Below, one piece after another: positions 1 through 7,318 of a DNA stretch of 9,170 bases; the first letter of the stretch is position 1, and every line of letters starts with the position of its first letter. The notes under the pieces were generated by a model. That model was not told the origin of the DNA, searched no databases, and saw nothing but the letters and a program-made list of their open reading frames with translations. The stretch spans positions 1 to 9,170 of the forward strand of contig DAIDJX010000125.1 of assembly GCA_027451165.1 (NCBI GenBank), written 5' to 3'. This DNA is from Prolixibacteraceae bacterium (GTDB taxonomy: Bacteria; Bacteroidota; Bacteroidia; Bacteroidales; Prolixibacteraceae). Both the position numbers and the translations under genes were made by a program.

Positions 1-76
1 TCGGATGTACGATTTCGGATTTGCCTGCGGGCCCTCCTGCCTTTAAATCCGAAATCGTACATCCGAAATCCGAAAT
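1..76. repeat. Long inverted repeat with short ATCCGAA direct repeats (cut at the left edge)
   Basis: Bases 1-22 are the perfect reverse complement of bases 45-66, leaving a 22-base GC-rich loop (23-44) that contains GGGCCC at 29-34. The heptamer ATCCGAA occurs at 47, 61 and 68, so the right arm pattern runs on to about 76, and the left arm probably starts upstream of the window. A 22-bp perfect stem is far beyond chance. No U-run follows it directly, so it is not a standard intrinsic terminator, although it could still end or stabilise an upstream transcript. It resembles the palindromic repeats dispersed between genes in many Bacteroidota genomes, but one window cannot show dispersal. Confidence 0.8.
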
Positions 77-111
77 AAAAACAATTTAATGAACAAAATA
101 ATTTTAAGCTT

Positions 112-957
112 ATGAAGATCGTTGGAGTTGATGTTGGAGGAACGAAAATCGCTGCAGGATTGGTTGACGGGGACAAAATTATCAGGCAAACACAGGTACC
201 TACGCCCAATGACCGGCCGCAGACTGAGGTGGTTAATGCTGTCATTCAGGCCATTGAAGAGGTTTATGACAGCGGGGTTAAAGGCATCGGAATAGGAGTG
301 CCCGGGTTGGTTGACCTGAAAGAACAGCGGGTCATTGACGTGGTGAATATACCAAGCTGGGATTCGGTACCTTTGGCTGAAATGATTTCCGATTATTTCA
401 ACAAACCGGTTTTTGTAAACAACGATGCCAATTGTTTTGCCCTGGGGGAAAAATATTTTGGTAAAGGGAAACCCTATGCCAATTTCGTGGGGCTAACCCT
501 CGGAACCGGATTAGGTGCCGGCATAGTCATCAACAATCACCTTTATTCCGGAAGATTTTGCGGTGCCGGAGAATTTGGTTGCTTCTATTACAAGGACCAA
601 ACCATTGAAGCATATGCCAGCGGTCAATTCCTGAAAGACATGGGCATTGACGGGAAACTGCTGTATAAAAGAGCTTCCCTCGGGGATCCTGTGGCATTGA
701 AACTTTTTGAAACACTCGGTTTGCACATTGGCCATGCTGTCGCCAATATCCTGTTTGCCTTGGCTCCGGAAGCGATCATTTTCGGAGGTTCGGTCAGTAA
801 ATCTTATAAGTATTTCAGCGATTCCATGCTGGAATTCCTGGAAGACAATTTCCCTTACCGCCGTTTATACAACCAACTGGCCATCGAAGTTTCCGACACT
901 GAGGAAAGCGGAATTTATGGGGCTTCCTCCCTGGTGCTGGATGTGGTAACTCCCTAG
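112..957 (+). CDS. ROK-family sugar kinase (glucokinase-like), variant without the zinc motif
   Basis: This is a predicted cytoplasmic ATP-dependent sugar kinase of 281 residues, slightly short for the ROK family (usually about 300-320). The N-terminal phosphate-binding motif DVGGTK is at residues 7-12. The NND motif at 103-105 supplies the expected catalytic base Asp105. A glycine-rich stretch, GTGLGAG, is at 131-137, and PEAIIFGGSVS at 219-229 matches the C-terminal ATP-side region. The region that normally reads ExGH followed by CxCGxxGCxE is different: E154-F-G-C157 puts Cys where His is expected, and the zinc-binding cysteine cluster is absent, the chain passing directly to EAYASG at 166-171. 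There is no signal peptide. The start is the ATG at 112, which directly precedes the conserved motif; no Shine-Dalgarno sequence is seen. The sugar (glucose, N-acetylmannosamine, fructose or other) cannot be read from the sequence. It lies 217 bases upstream of the susC-like gene on the same strand, which fits a role in sugar use, but an independent transcript is likely. Confidence 0.88.
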   Translation: MKIVGVDVGGTKIAAGLVDGDKIIRQTQVPTPNDRPQTEVVNAVIQAIEEVYDSGVKGIGIGVPGLVDLKEQRVIDVVNIPSWDSVPLAEMISDYFNKPVFVNNDANCFALGEKYFGKGKPYANFVGLTLGTGLGAGIVINNHLYSGRFCGAGEFGCFYYKDQTIEAYASGQFLKDMGIDGKLLYKRASLGDPVALKLFETLGLHIGHAVANILFALAPEAIIFGGSVSKSYKYFSDSMLEFLEDNFPYRRLYNQLAIEVSDTEESGIYGASSLVLDVVTP

Positions 958-1018
958 CCGAAAGTTGAATTACATTACTTTTCCGGGACCCTCAAAATAA
1001 ATTTCTTCCAATTGAACA

Positions 1019-1050
1019 ATAATATGTGTTTCATATTGGCGGAATATTAT
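1019..1050. promoter_or_regulatory. AT-rich dyads overlapping the putative susC promoter
   Basis: ATAATAT at 1019-1025 is the reverse complement of ATATTAT at 1044-1050, and nested inside this is AATATG at 1021-1026 with CATATT at 1032-1037 around a 5-base loop. The right half overlaps the proposed -7 box. This could be an operator or a small RNA hairpin, but the composition is AT-rich and such short dyads arise by chance. Confidence 0.25.
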
Positions 1051-1055
1051 ATTTG
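1048..1055 (+). promoter_or_regulatory. Candidate Bacteroidota -7 promoter box for the susCD unit
   Basis: TATATTTG at 1048-1055 matches the Bacteroidota -7 consensus TAnnTTTG exactly. No clean TTTG -33 element is found at the usual distance; TTTC at 1029-1032 and TTGG at 1036-1039 are weak alternatives and are closer than usual. If it is used, transcription would start near 1060 and leave a leader of roughly 115 bases before the susC-like ATG. The rest of the 958-1174 gap shows no convincing terminator after the ROK gene and no recognisable RNA gene. Confidence 0.4.
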
Positions 1056-1174
1056 TTAAATTTTCTTAAATTAACTAAATTGGCACGAATAACTGACATC
1101 AACCATTTTTTATTTCCGGATTTCTATAACTAATTGATCTATATTTAATTATTTTCTAACTTAAAACTATTTCT

Positions 1175-4100
1175 ATGAAAAGAGTTGTACTTCTTTTAGC
1201 AGGCTTTTTACTCATGGGAATGTCGGGTTTTGCGCAGATGAAGACAATTACCGGGAAGGTGATTTCTTCTGACGACAATTCACCGATCCCCGGAGTATCT
1301 ATTGTGGTGAAAGGGACGACCCAGGGTACCATTTCCAGAATGGATGGGACGTATTCCATGCAGGTGGCTTCAGATGCCAAAATCCTGGTCTTCAGTTTTG
1401 TGGGATATCGCACACAGGAGGTTCCACTTACAAGCCAGAATAGCTATAACATTACCCTGGAAGCAGACGTTCTGGCTGTAGACGAGGTAGTCGTAGTAGG
1501 CTATGGCATTCAGAAAAAAAGGGAAGTAACCGGCGCCATTTCCCAGGTTAAAGGGGATGCAATAGCCAATTTGGCTACTCCCAGCTTTGAATCCCAGTTA
1601 GCGGGTCGTTCAGCCGGGGTGCAGATTACCACCACCAACGGAGTTTTAGGTGTAGCGCCCCGTATTCGCATCCGTGGTATCGGTTCCATTTCCCAGGGAA
1701 CCTACCCACTGGTTGTTGTCGATGGCATGCCCATCATTACCGGAGATGTGGGCGGCGATGCTTCTGTCAATGCCATGGGAGATATCAATCCCTCCGATAT
1801 CGAATCGGTTGAAATTCTGAAAGACGGTTCTGCCACAGCAATTTACGGATCAAGAGCTGCCAATGGCGTTATTCTGATTACCACGAAGAAAGGTTCAAAA
1901 GGAAAAGTCAGTGTTTCCTACAACAACTATTTCGGAACGGCTTCACCCATAAATCTGTTTAGTTTGTTGGAAACTCCTGATTTTGTTACCATTTCCAATG
2001 AGAAGAGGTCAAATCGCGGACAGTCTGCCATTGCAGTCGGAACGGATATCAATACCGACTGGCAAAAGGCTGTTTTGAGGACAAGTGCCTTTCAGCAAGA
2101 CCATAATCTTTCTGTTGCAGGAGCCAGCGATATTACAAATTATTACTTTTCAGCCGGCTACACGACACAGGAAGGTGTTTCCCGCCCGAACAAGATGAAT
2201 CGTTACACCTTACGCGCCAACATTGACCAAAAAGTCTATAAATGGTTAACCATCGGATTAAATTCATCGGTGTCCAGATCAGAATATTTCGGCATGAATA
2301 CGGGAAGTAACTCCCTGTCCGGAAATATTTTCTCTGCCATACGTCAATTACCGAATACTTCGGTATTTGATCCAACAGATCCGACAGGTTACAATATTGA
2401 CGATGCAAATCCGGCCATTGTCGGTCGTGGACAAAACCTTCAGGGAATTGATGACAACCTGCCCAATATCAGGTATACCCTGGATAAGAATGTACAGTCA
2501 TCCAAAATTATGGCTGTATTGGCAAGCGCTTACGGGATGATTTCCATCCTTGACGGATTGACTTTAAGAACACAGGCAGGTGTTGATATTAAAGGAACCA
2601 CCGGTTTTCAGTACTGGAATCCCTTGCATGGTGACGGCAGAGGCCAGAACGGGTATATCAACAATGATTTTACTTCTTACCTGCGCTGGAACTGGCAAAA
2701 TGTGCTGACCTATGCCAAAACCCTGGCTGAAAACCACAACATCAACATTAATCTTGTTAATGAATTTCAGCAACAGACTTACAATTATTTTTATGGCAGC
2801 GGCAACAATATGTCAGATTCATTCTTTAACAAGAATCTGATTTCCGGGTCTTACGGAACCCAATTCTCAGGCGGTTCCATGAGCCAGAATGGTTTCAATT
2901 CACTGGCTGCGAGGGTTAACTACAATTTTGGGCAAAAATATTTTATCCAGGGTTCTATTCGCCGGGATGGTATCTCTTCTCTCCCGGAAGCCAACCGTTA
3001 TGGTTTATTCCCGGGTGCTTCCATTGGATGGACCATTTCCAAAGAGTCCTTCATGGCTGATCTTACCTGGTTATCAGACCTGAAAGTCCGTGCATCCTAC
3101 GCGGAAGTCGGTAACGTGAATATTGGCAATTATCCTTATCTGGGCCTTTATTCAAATGCTAAATACGCTGATTACAATGGGATTGCATTTTCCCAGATGG
3201 GAAATGATCAACTCAAATGGGAAACCAGCAAGAAAACAGACATTGGGTTGGATGCTGCCTTCCTGGATAACAGAATTAAATTTAACTTCGATTACTTTAT
3301 CAACAATCAGGATGGTCAGATTTTGGCCGTAGGTACACCTCCTTCCTTTGGAATACCGGGAAATTCTGTAAACAAGAATATTGGCGCGCTGAAGAACTGG
3401 GGATATGAGTTTTCAGCAGAAGCGATTATCATTGATAAAAATGATTTCAAATTATCTGTCGATGGCAACCTGTCGCTGGTGAAAAATGAAGTAATCGAAT
3501 TGGTTGACCACCTGGATATTGTGGGTACCTATACCATTATCAGGGAAAAAGAATCTTACCAATCACTCTTTGGATACGATTATCAAGGCGTCAACATGTC
3601 GAACGGAAATCCGATTTACAAGAAGGCTGATGGCACTTTGGTTCAGGCAAATATTCCGACTTCCACCTACAAAGGGTACGATCCGGCCAACCCGACTGAT
3701 ATTTCAGTCGCTTCCTCCCTTGTTGCAACAGACCGCAAACTTCTTGGATCCACCATTCCGACTTATTTCGGTTCTTTTGGGTTAAAGGCTGATTACAAAG
3801 GTTTTGATTTGAGCTTGATGTTCCGGTACAGCGGTGGCAACTACGTAATGAACCGCACCCGTATGGATATGTTAAACCTGAAATTCCAGAACAACAGTAC
3901 GGAGATTCTGGGCAGATGGCAAAGCGTTGATAAACCCGGCGATGGTTGGACTCCCCGCTTATGGTATGCTGGCGAAACTTTCGTCAATTTGACGGATAAT
4001 ACCAGTACGCGTTGGGTTGAAAAGGGCGATTTTGTAAAATTGCAGAATGTGGTACTGGGGTATTCCGTGCCCAAATCATTGCTCCGCAAGATTGGCATCC

Positions 4101-4249
4101 AGAACCTGAGGGTTTTTGCCCAGGGTCAGGATTTGCTGATGTTCACGAAATACACAGGGATTGACCCGGAAATGGAATCGGGTGGCGTTGACTATAATGG
4201 AACTCCAAGACAAAAGGTTGTTACTTTTGGTATAAACCTGAAATTTTAA
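1175..4249 (+). CDS. SusC/RagA-family TonB-dependent outer-membrane transporter
   Basis: This 1024-residue protein is the barrel half of a SusCD nutrient importer, taking up glycans or similar ligands across the outer membrane with TonB energy. The start ATG at 1175 gives a signal peptide with a hydrophobic core at about 4-17 and likely cleavage after A20 (GFA|Q). Residues 24-98 form the carboxypeptidase-regulatory-like domain (ITGKVI, IPGVSIVVKG, FSFVGY). The Bacteroidota TonB-box-like motif DEVVVVGYG is at 103-111. The plug follows, with RIRGIGSI (166-173), LVVVDGMPI (179-187) and the SusC signature around INPSDIESVEILKD (204-217) and YGSRAANGVILITTKKG (224-240). The remainder is a beta-barrel ending in FGINLKF, with the terminal Phe expected for outer-membrane insertion. 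There is no N-terminal STN signalling domain, so control by a FecR/ECF-sigma pair through this protein is unlikely. The stop is 18 bases before the susD-like ATG, which indicates co-transcription. The ligand is unknown. Confidence 0.96.
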   Translation: MKRVVLLLAGFLLMGMSGFAQMKTITGKVISSDDNSPIPGVSIVVKGTTQGTISRMDGTYSMQVASDAKILVFSFVGYRTQEVPLTSQNSYNITLEADVLAVDEVVVVGYGIQKKREVTGAISQVKGDAIANLATPSFESQLAGRSAGVQITTTNGVLGVAPRIRIRGIGSISQGTYPLVVVDGMPIITGDVGGDASVNAMGDINPSDIESVEILKDGSATAIYGSRAANGVILITTKKGSKGKVSVSYNNYFGTASPINLFSLLETPDFVTISNEKRSNRGQSAIAVGTDINTDWQKAVLRTSAFQQDHNLSVAGASDITNYYFSAGYTTQEGVSRPNKMNRYTLRANIDQKVYKWLTIGLNSSVSRSEYFGMNTGSNSLSGNIFSAIRQLPNTSVFDPTDPTGYNIDDANPAIVGRGQNLQGIDDNLPNIRYTLDKNVQSSKIMAVLASAYGMISILDGLTLRTQAGVDIKGTTGFQYWNPLHGDGRGQNGYINNDFTSYLRWNWQNVLTYAKTLAENHNININLVNEFQQQTYNYFYGSGNNMSDSFFNKNLISGSYGTQFSGGSMSQNGFNSLAARVNYNFGQKYFIQGSIRRDGISSLPEANRYGLFPGASIGWTISKESFMADLTWLSDLKVRASYAEVGNVNIGNYPYLGLYSNAKYADYNGIAFSQMGNDQLKWETSKKTDIGLDAAFLDNRIKFNFDYFINNQDGQILAVGTPPSFGIPGNSVNKNIGALKNWGYEFSAEAIIIDKNDFKLSVDGNLSLVKNEVIELVDHLDIVGTYTIIREKESYQSLFGYDYQGVNMSNGNPIYKKADGTLVQANIPTSTYKGYDPANPTDISVASSLVATDRKLLGSTIPTYFGSFGLKADYKGFDLSLMFRYSGGNYVMNRTRMDMLNLKFQNNSTEILGRWQSVDKPGDGWTPRLWYAGETFVNLTDNTSTRWVEKGDFVKLQNVVLGYSVPKSLLRKIGIQNLRVFAQGQDLLMFTKYTGIDPEMESGGVDYNGTPRQKVVTFGINLKF

Positions 4250-4267
4250 TTCCTAAAATTGAAAATT

Positions 4268-5878
4268 ATGAAAAAAGTATATTCATTTGAACCAGTAGCA
4301 AGCCGGTTGTTTGTTGTTCCGGTTCTTGTTTTTCTGATCATGTTTTCTTCCTGTGAAAAGAACATTGATCTCCAACCCTTCAACCAGGTATCTGAAAAAG
4401 CAGCATTTCAAACTCCTGCACTTATTGCACTTTCTGTAACCGGGATGTATGAAGCGGCACAAATCGGCTACTATGCAAACCCCGTCAGTCCGGCATACAG
4501 AGGATATCCTTTTGGAGCCGCCTTCGTAGAACAGGGCGATAATCGCGGTGAAGATGTGGTTAACACCGCCACTTTCTATCAGCTGACCTACACTGCCACC
4601 TACAGCACTTCTTCGGCCAACAATGTCAATTACTGGAAAGACAGTTATCGCCTGATCAACCGGTGCAATATTGTCATCGACGGCGTGAAGACGGCTGCCG
4701 CTGCGAAGATCATAACTGATGCACAAGCGGCCATATATGAAGGTGAGGCCAGATTACTGAGGGCGATGACTTATCACGAGTTGCTGGTGAACTTTGCCCG
4801 TCCTTATAAAGACACTCCTGCAGCCACCCATATGGGTGTTCCCTATTTTGATAAACCTTTTACCACCCAGGCCGCCATCAACGATGGTTTTGCCACCGGC
4901 AGAAGTTCAGTCGCTGAAGTATACGCCAAAATCCTTGCTGACCTCGATTTTGCGGAAGCCAATCTGCCGGCAAAATCAGCGCTGACAGGCAATGCAAAAA
5001 TTACCAGGGCAACAAAAGGAGCAGCTGTGGCGGAGAAAACCAGGATTTATCAGCATATGTGGGACATGGATAAGGTGATCGCGGAAGGGACAAAATTCAT
5101 ATCAGGCGCACTTGCCGGTTCCTATGCTTTAACCGCAGATCCTTCCGGACCATTTGTCGCACCCTACAACAATACGGAATCCATTTTCGGGATGGAGAAT
5201 TCAGCCACCCAGAATCCGGGGGTCAATGCTGCATTGGCGGCTATGTATTCTCCGACTTCCGTAGGTGGACGCGGTCTTGTCACCATGAGTCCGATTATCT
5301 GGAGGAACACCTCCTGGCTGGTGGACGACAAACGCCGCGCGGAGGGATTGATGGTAACAAAATCTTCCAACGTTGTTTATACCAACAAATATAAAGACCC
5401 TGCCAACAAGACAGATCCGTCACCCATGATCCGTTATGCGGAAGTGCTTTTAAACCTGGCCGAAGCGTATGCCCGTAAAAATGATCTTCCAAATGGATTG
5501 AAATACCTGAATATGGTTCGTGACCGTGCTTTGGCTTCTCCTGCTACCCAATCCTATACGGCAGAGAGCTTTAAAACCAACGTCGAACTTTTGGGAGCCA
5601 TTCTGATCGAAAGGAGAATTGAATTCGCCATGGAAGGTCGCCGCTGGCCGGATATTCACAGGTTGCAGCAATGTCCGCATTTCCCGATCAATGGTATTCC
5701 GGCAAAACTGGCCAATGGTATGCCTGCCGGTTCACTCTTTACCCTTGGCACTCCTTACACAGGTGCTTTGGGTACCGTTGCTGTTCCCTATTCCGATTTC
5801 CGGTTCCTGTGGCCCATACCACAAGATGAAATCAACACAAACCCGACACTGGCAAAGCAACAGAATCCGGGGTGGTAA
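4268..5878 (+). CDS. SusD/RagB-family outer-membrane nutrient-binding lipoprotein
   Basis: This 536-residue surface lipoprotein is predicted to cap the upstream SusC-like barrel and bind its ligand. I prefer the ATG at 4268; an in-frame TTG at 4259 would add only three residues. The lipoprotein signal has a hydrophobic core at about 14-25 and a lipobox ending FSSC with the lipidated Cys29. SusD family marks include the helix around YWKDSYRLINRCN (122-134), the EARLLRAMTYHELL segment (160-173), TRATKGAAVA (247-255), PMIRYAEVLLNLAEAYAR (386-403), ERRIEFAMEGRRW (448-460) and the characteristic C-terminal LWPIPQDEINTNP (514-526), ending NPGW. The length is normal and the frame intact. It follows the susC-like gene by 18 bases and is followed by a strong terminator, so the two form a compact operon. 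Glycan-contact residues vary too much in this family to predict the ligand. Confidence 0.95.
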   Translation: MKKVYSFEPVASRLFVVPVLVFLIMFSSCEKNIDLQPFNQVSEKAAFQTPALIALSVTGMYEAAQIGYYANPVSPAYRGYPFGAAFVEQGDNRGEDVVNTATFYQLTYTATYSTSSANNVNYWKDSYRLINRCNIVIDGVKTAAAAKIITDAQAAIYEGEARLLRAMTYHELLVNFARPYKDTPAATHMGVPYFDKPFTTQAAINDGFATGRSSVAEVYAKILADLDFAEANLPAKSALTGNAKITRATKGAAVAEKTRIYQHMWDMDKVIAEGTKFISGALAGSYALTADPSGPFVAPYNNTESIFGMENSATQNPGVNAALAAMYSPTSVGGRGLVTMSPIIWRNTSWLVDDKRRAEGLMVTKSSNVVYTNKYKDPANKTDPSPMIRYAEVLLNLAEAYARKNDLPNGLKYLNMVRDRALASPATQSYTAESFKTNVELLGAILIERRIEFAMEGRRWPDIHRLQQCPHFPINGIPAKLANGMPAGSLFTLGTPYTGALGTVAVPYSDFRFLWPIPQDEINTNPTLAKQQNPGW

Positions 5879-5903
5879 TTAATCCTGTTCATTCTTAAAA
5901 TAC

Positions 5904-5934
5904 AAGAGGCTGTCTTAAAAAGGCAGCCTTTTTT
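5904..5934 (+). terminator. Rho-independent terminator ending the susCD unit
   Basis: Bases 5907-5916 (AGGCTGTCTT) pair with 5920-5929 (AAGGCAGCCT) across a 3-base AAA loop, with one G-U wobble. The T-run at 5929-5934 gives a textbook intrinsic terminator 25 bases after the susD-like stop. It separates susCD from the cysteate synthase gene. Confidence 0.85.
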
Positions 5935-5944
5935 GATATTTTAC

Positions 5945-5952
5945 TATTTTTA
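5945..5952 (+). promoter_or_regulatory. Weak candidate -7 box for the cysteate synthase gene
   Basis: TATTTTTA at 5945-5952 differs from TAnnTTTG only at the last base and lies 18 bases before the ATG. A gene directly downstream of a terminator needs its own promoter, which supports one here. No properly spaced TTTG -33 element is visible, since TTTG at 5932-5935 is only 9 bases upstream. Confidence 0.25.
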
Positions 5953-5970
5953 CCCCCATAAAACCAAGTT

Positions 5971-7257
5971 ATGTCTTTTGAACCAACTAAATACTTTCTG
6001 CAATCGGTAGCTACCGGCCATACTTTTCCTGATACAGGATGGACACTTGACGCACCCGGCGAAACCTCCCCCACCCTGGTCCGCGCCATCTACGAAAACC
6101 GCCGGATCACGGTCAGGGAAGAATTGCCCGGTATTTATAAATTCGCCGACTGGCTGCCTATTTGCCGCATTCTGGAAGGATCCTCTGCACCGGTCACCTA
6201 TAAAAGTAAAAAGCTGGCTGCATCCCTGGGCCTGAACAACCTGTGGATCACCTTCAGCGGCTACTGGCCTGAAAAAGGGGCACAGATGACCACCTGCTCT
6301 TTCAAGGAAACAGAGGCCTTTTCGGTGTGTGCCCGCTTACAACCGGAAAACAAAAAAGTGCTGGTAGTTGCCTCTGCCGGCAATACGGCCAGGGCTTTTG
6401 CAAAAGTTTGCTCAGCCAACCATATCCCACTGCTGCTTTGTGTTCCGGAAGACAACCTGGATGCGTTGTGGTTCGAAGAGCCGCTAAACGAATGTGTCGT
6501 ATTGATTTGCAGCGAAAAAGGCAGCGACTATTTTGATGCCATTCACCTCTCCGGGATTGCCTCTGCCATTGAAGGATTTATCACGGAAGGAGGAGCCAAA
6601 AATGTAGCCCGCCGCGATGGAATGGGCACTACCGTGCTATCCGCTGCAACTGCCATCGGTCAAATTCCCGATTACTATTTTCAGGCCGTTGGCAGCGGTA
6701 CCGGCGCCATTGCCGCCCGGGAAGCCAACCTCCGGCTGCTTTATGACGGCCGTTTTGGTTCCATAAAAATGAAACTGCTCGTTTCACAGAATGCCCCGTT
6801 TCAACCCATGTATGATGCCTGGAAGGTTAAGTCCAGAAATCTGCTTCCCTTTGACGATAGGGAGGCCAGGCTTCAGGTAGAAGCCATTGACGCCAAGGTG
6901 CTCTCCAACCGCAAACCTCCTTACCCCCCCGCCGGCGGACTTTTTGATGCATTATCCGATTCCGGGGGAGACCTGCTGATCGTCACCAATAATCAGGCAC
7001 GGGAAGCAGCGCGCCTTTTCCTGGATACCGAAGGAACGGACATCCATCCGGCTGCTGCAGTGGCTACCGCTTCCCTGATAGAAGCTGCCCGTAATAAAAC
7101 AATTGACCCTGATGCGGTGATTATGCTGAACATAACCGGAGGCGGAGAAGAGAGGTTCAAATCGGATAAAACATTGTACTATTTAAAGCCGTCAGTGATC
7201 TTTCCGATAAATCCGGATGCGGAGGAGGTGAAAAAGGCGATTGGGAAGTTGTTTTAA
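5971..7257 (+). CDS. Cysteate synthase-type PLP enzyme (threonine synthase-like fold)
   Basis: This 428-residue cytoplasmic enzyme is of the fold-type II PLP family, closest by motif memory to Bacteroidota proteins annotated as cysteate synthase. The archaeal family member replaces the phosphate of O-phosphoserine with sulfite to make cysteate for coenzyme M. In Bacteroidota, cysteate is the expected precursor of capnine-type sulfonolipids. The likely Schiff-base lysine is K112 in TCSFKETEA. ASAGNTA (134-140) carries the Asn that contacts the PLP ring, GSGTGAIAA (241-249) is the PLP phosphate loop, and NITGGGEE (387-394) lies near the cofactor. Other family-like stretches are YWPEKGAQM (98-106), NVARRDGMGTT (211-221) and IHPAAAVATASLIEAA (358-373). 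The start ATG at 5971 is followed at once by the conserved N-terminal region. No other sulfonolipid gene is visible in the window. Threonine synthase is the main alternative, but its KxE...PTGSFKDR motif is not present. Confidence 0.85.
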   Translation: MSFEPTKYFLQSVATGHTFPDTGWTLDAPGETSPTLVRAIYENRRITVREELPGIYKFADWLPICRILEGSSAPVTYKSKKLAASLGLNNLWITFSGYWPEKGAQMTTCSFKETEAFSVCARLQPENKKVLVVASAGNTARAFAKVCSANHIPLLLCVPEDNLDALWFEEPLNECVVLICSEKGSDYFDAIHLSGIASAIEGFITEGGAKNVARRDGMGTTVLSAATAIGQIPDYYFQAVGSGTGAIAAREANLRLLYDGRFGSIKMKLLVSQNAPFQPMYDAWKVKSRNLLPFDDREARLQVEAIDAKVLSNRKPPYPPAGGLFDALSDSGGDLLIVTNNQAREAARLFLDTEGTDIHPAAAVATASLIEAARNKTIDPDAVIMLNITGGGEERFKSDKTLYYLKPSVIFPINPDAEEVKKAIGKLF

Positions 7258-7283
7258 CGATTATCTCCAAGCACCAAATCTTT

Positions 7284-7291
7284 TACCTTTA
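7284..7291 (+). promoter_or_regulatory. Weak candidate -7 box upstream of the GH2 gene
   Basis: TACCTTTA at 7284-7291 is one base from the TAnnTTTG consensus and lies 27 bases before the ATG at 7319. No good -33 element is seen. The 61-base gap (7258-7318) has no terminator, so read-through from the cysteate synthase gene is equally possible. Confidence 0.3.
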
Positions 7292-7318
7292 CCTCCAAAC
7301 CAAAAAGACCATTTTACC

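Noticed and set aside
1..76. CRISPR-like repeats at the left edge
   Set aside because: The ATCCGAA units are 7 bases long, partly overlapping and without regular spacers; the structure is one palindrome, not an array.
1175..1500. FecR/ECF-sigma-type regulation through the SusC-like protein
   Set aside because: The N-terminus passes directly from signal peptide to the carboxypeptidase-regulatory-like domain, with no STN domain to contact an anti-sigma factor.
4259..4267. TTG start for the SusD-like gene
   Set aside because: An ATG nine bases later gives a normal lipoprotein signal peptide, and no ribosome binding site favours the TTG.
4283..4726. 147-codon open frame on the - strand
   Set aside because: It is antisense to the well-supported SusD-like gene and shows no protein family features.
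6924..6930. C7 homopolymer in the cysteate synthase gene, a possible slippage or phase-variation site
   Set aside because: The tract encodes part of a conserved Pro-rich stretch and the frame is intact through to the stop. Seven Cs alone are weak evidence for programmed switching.
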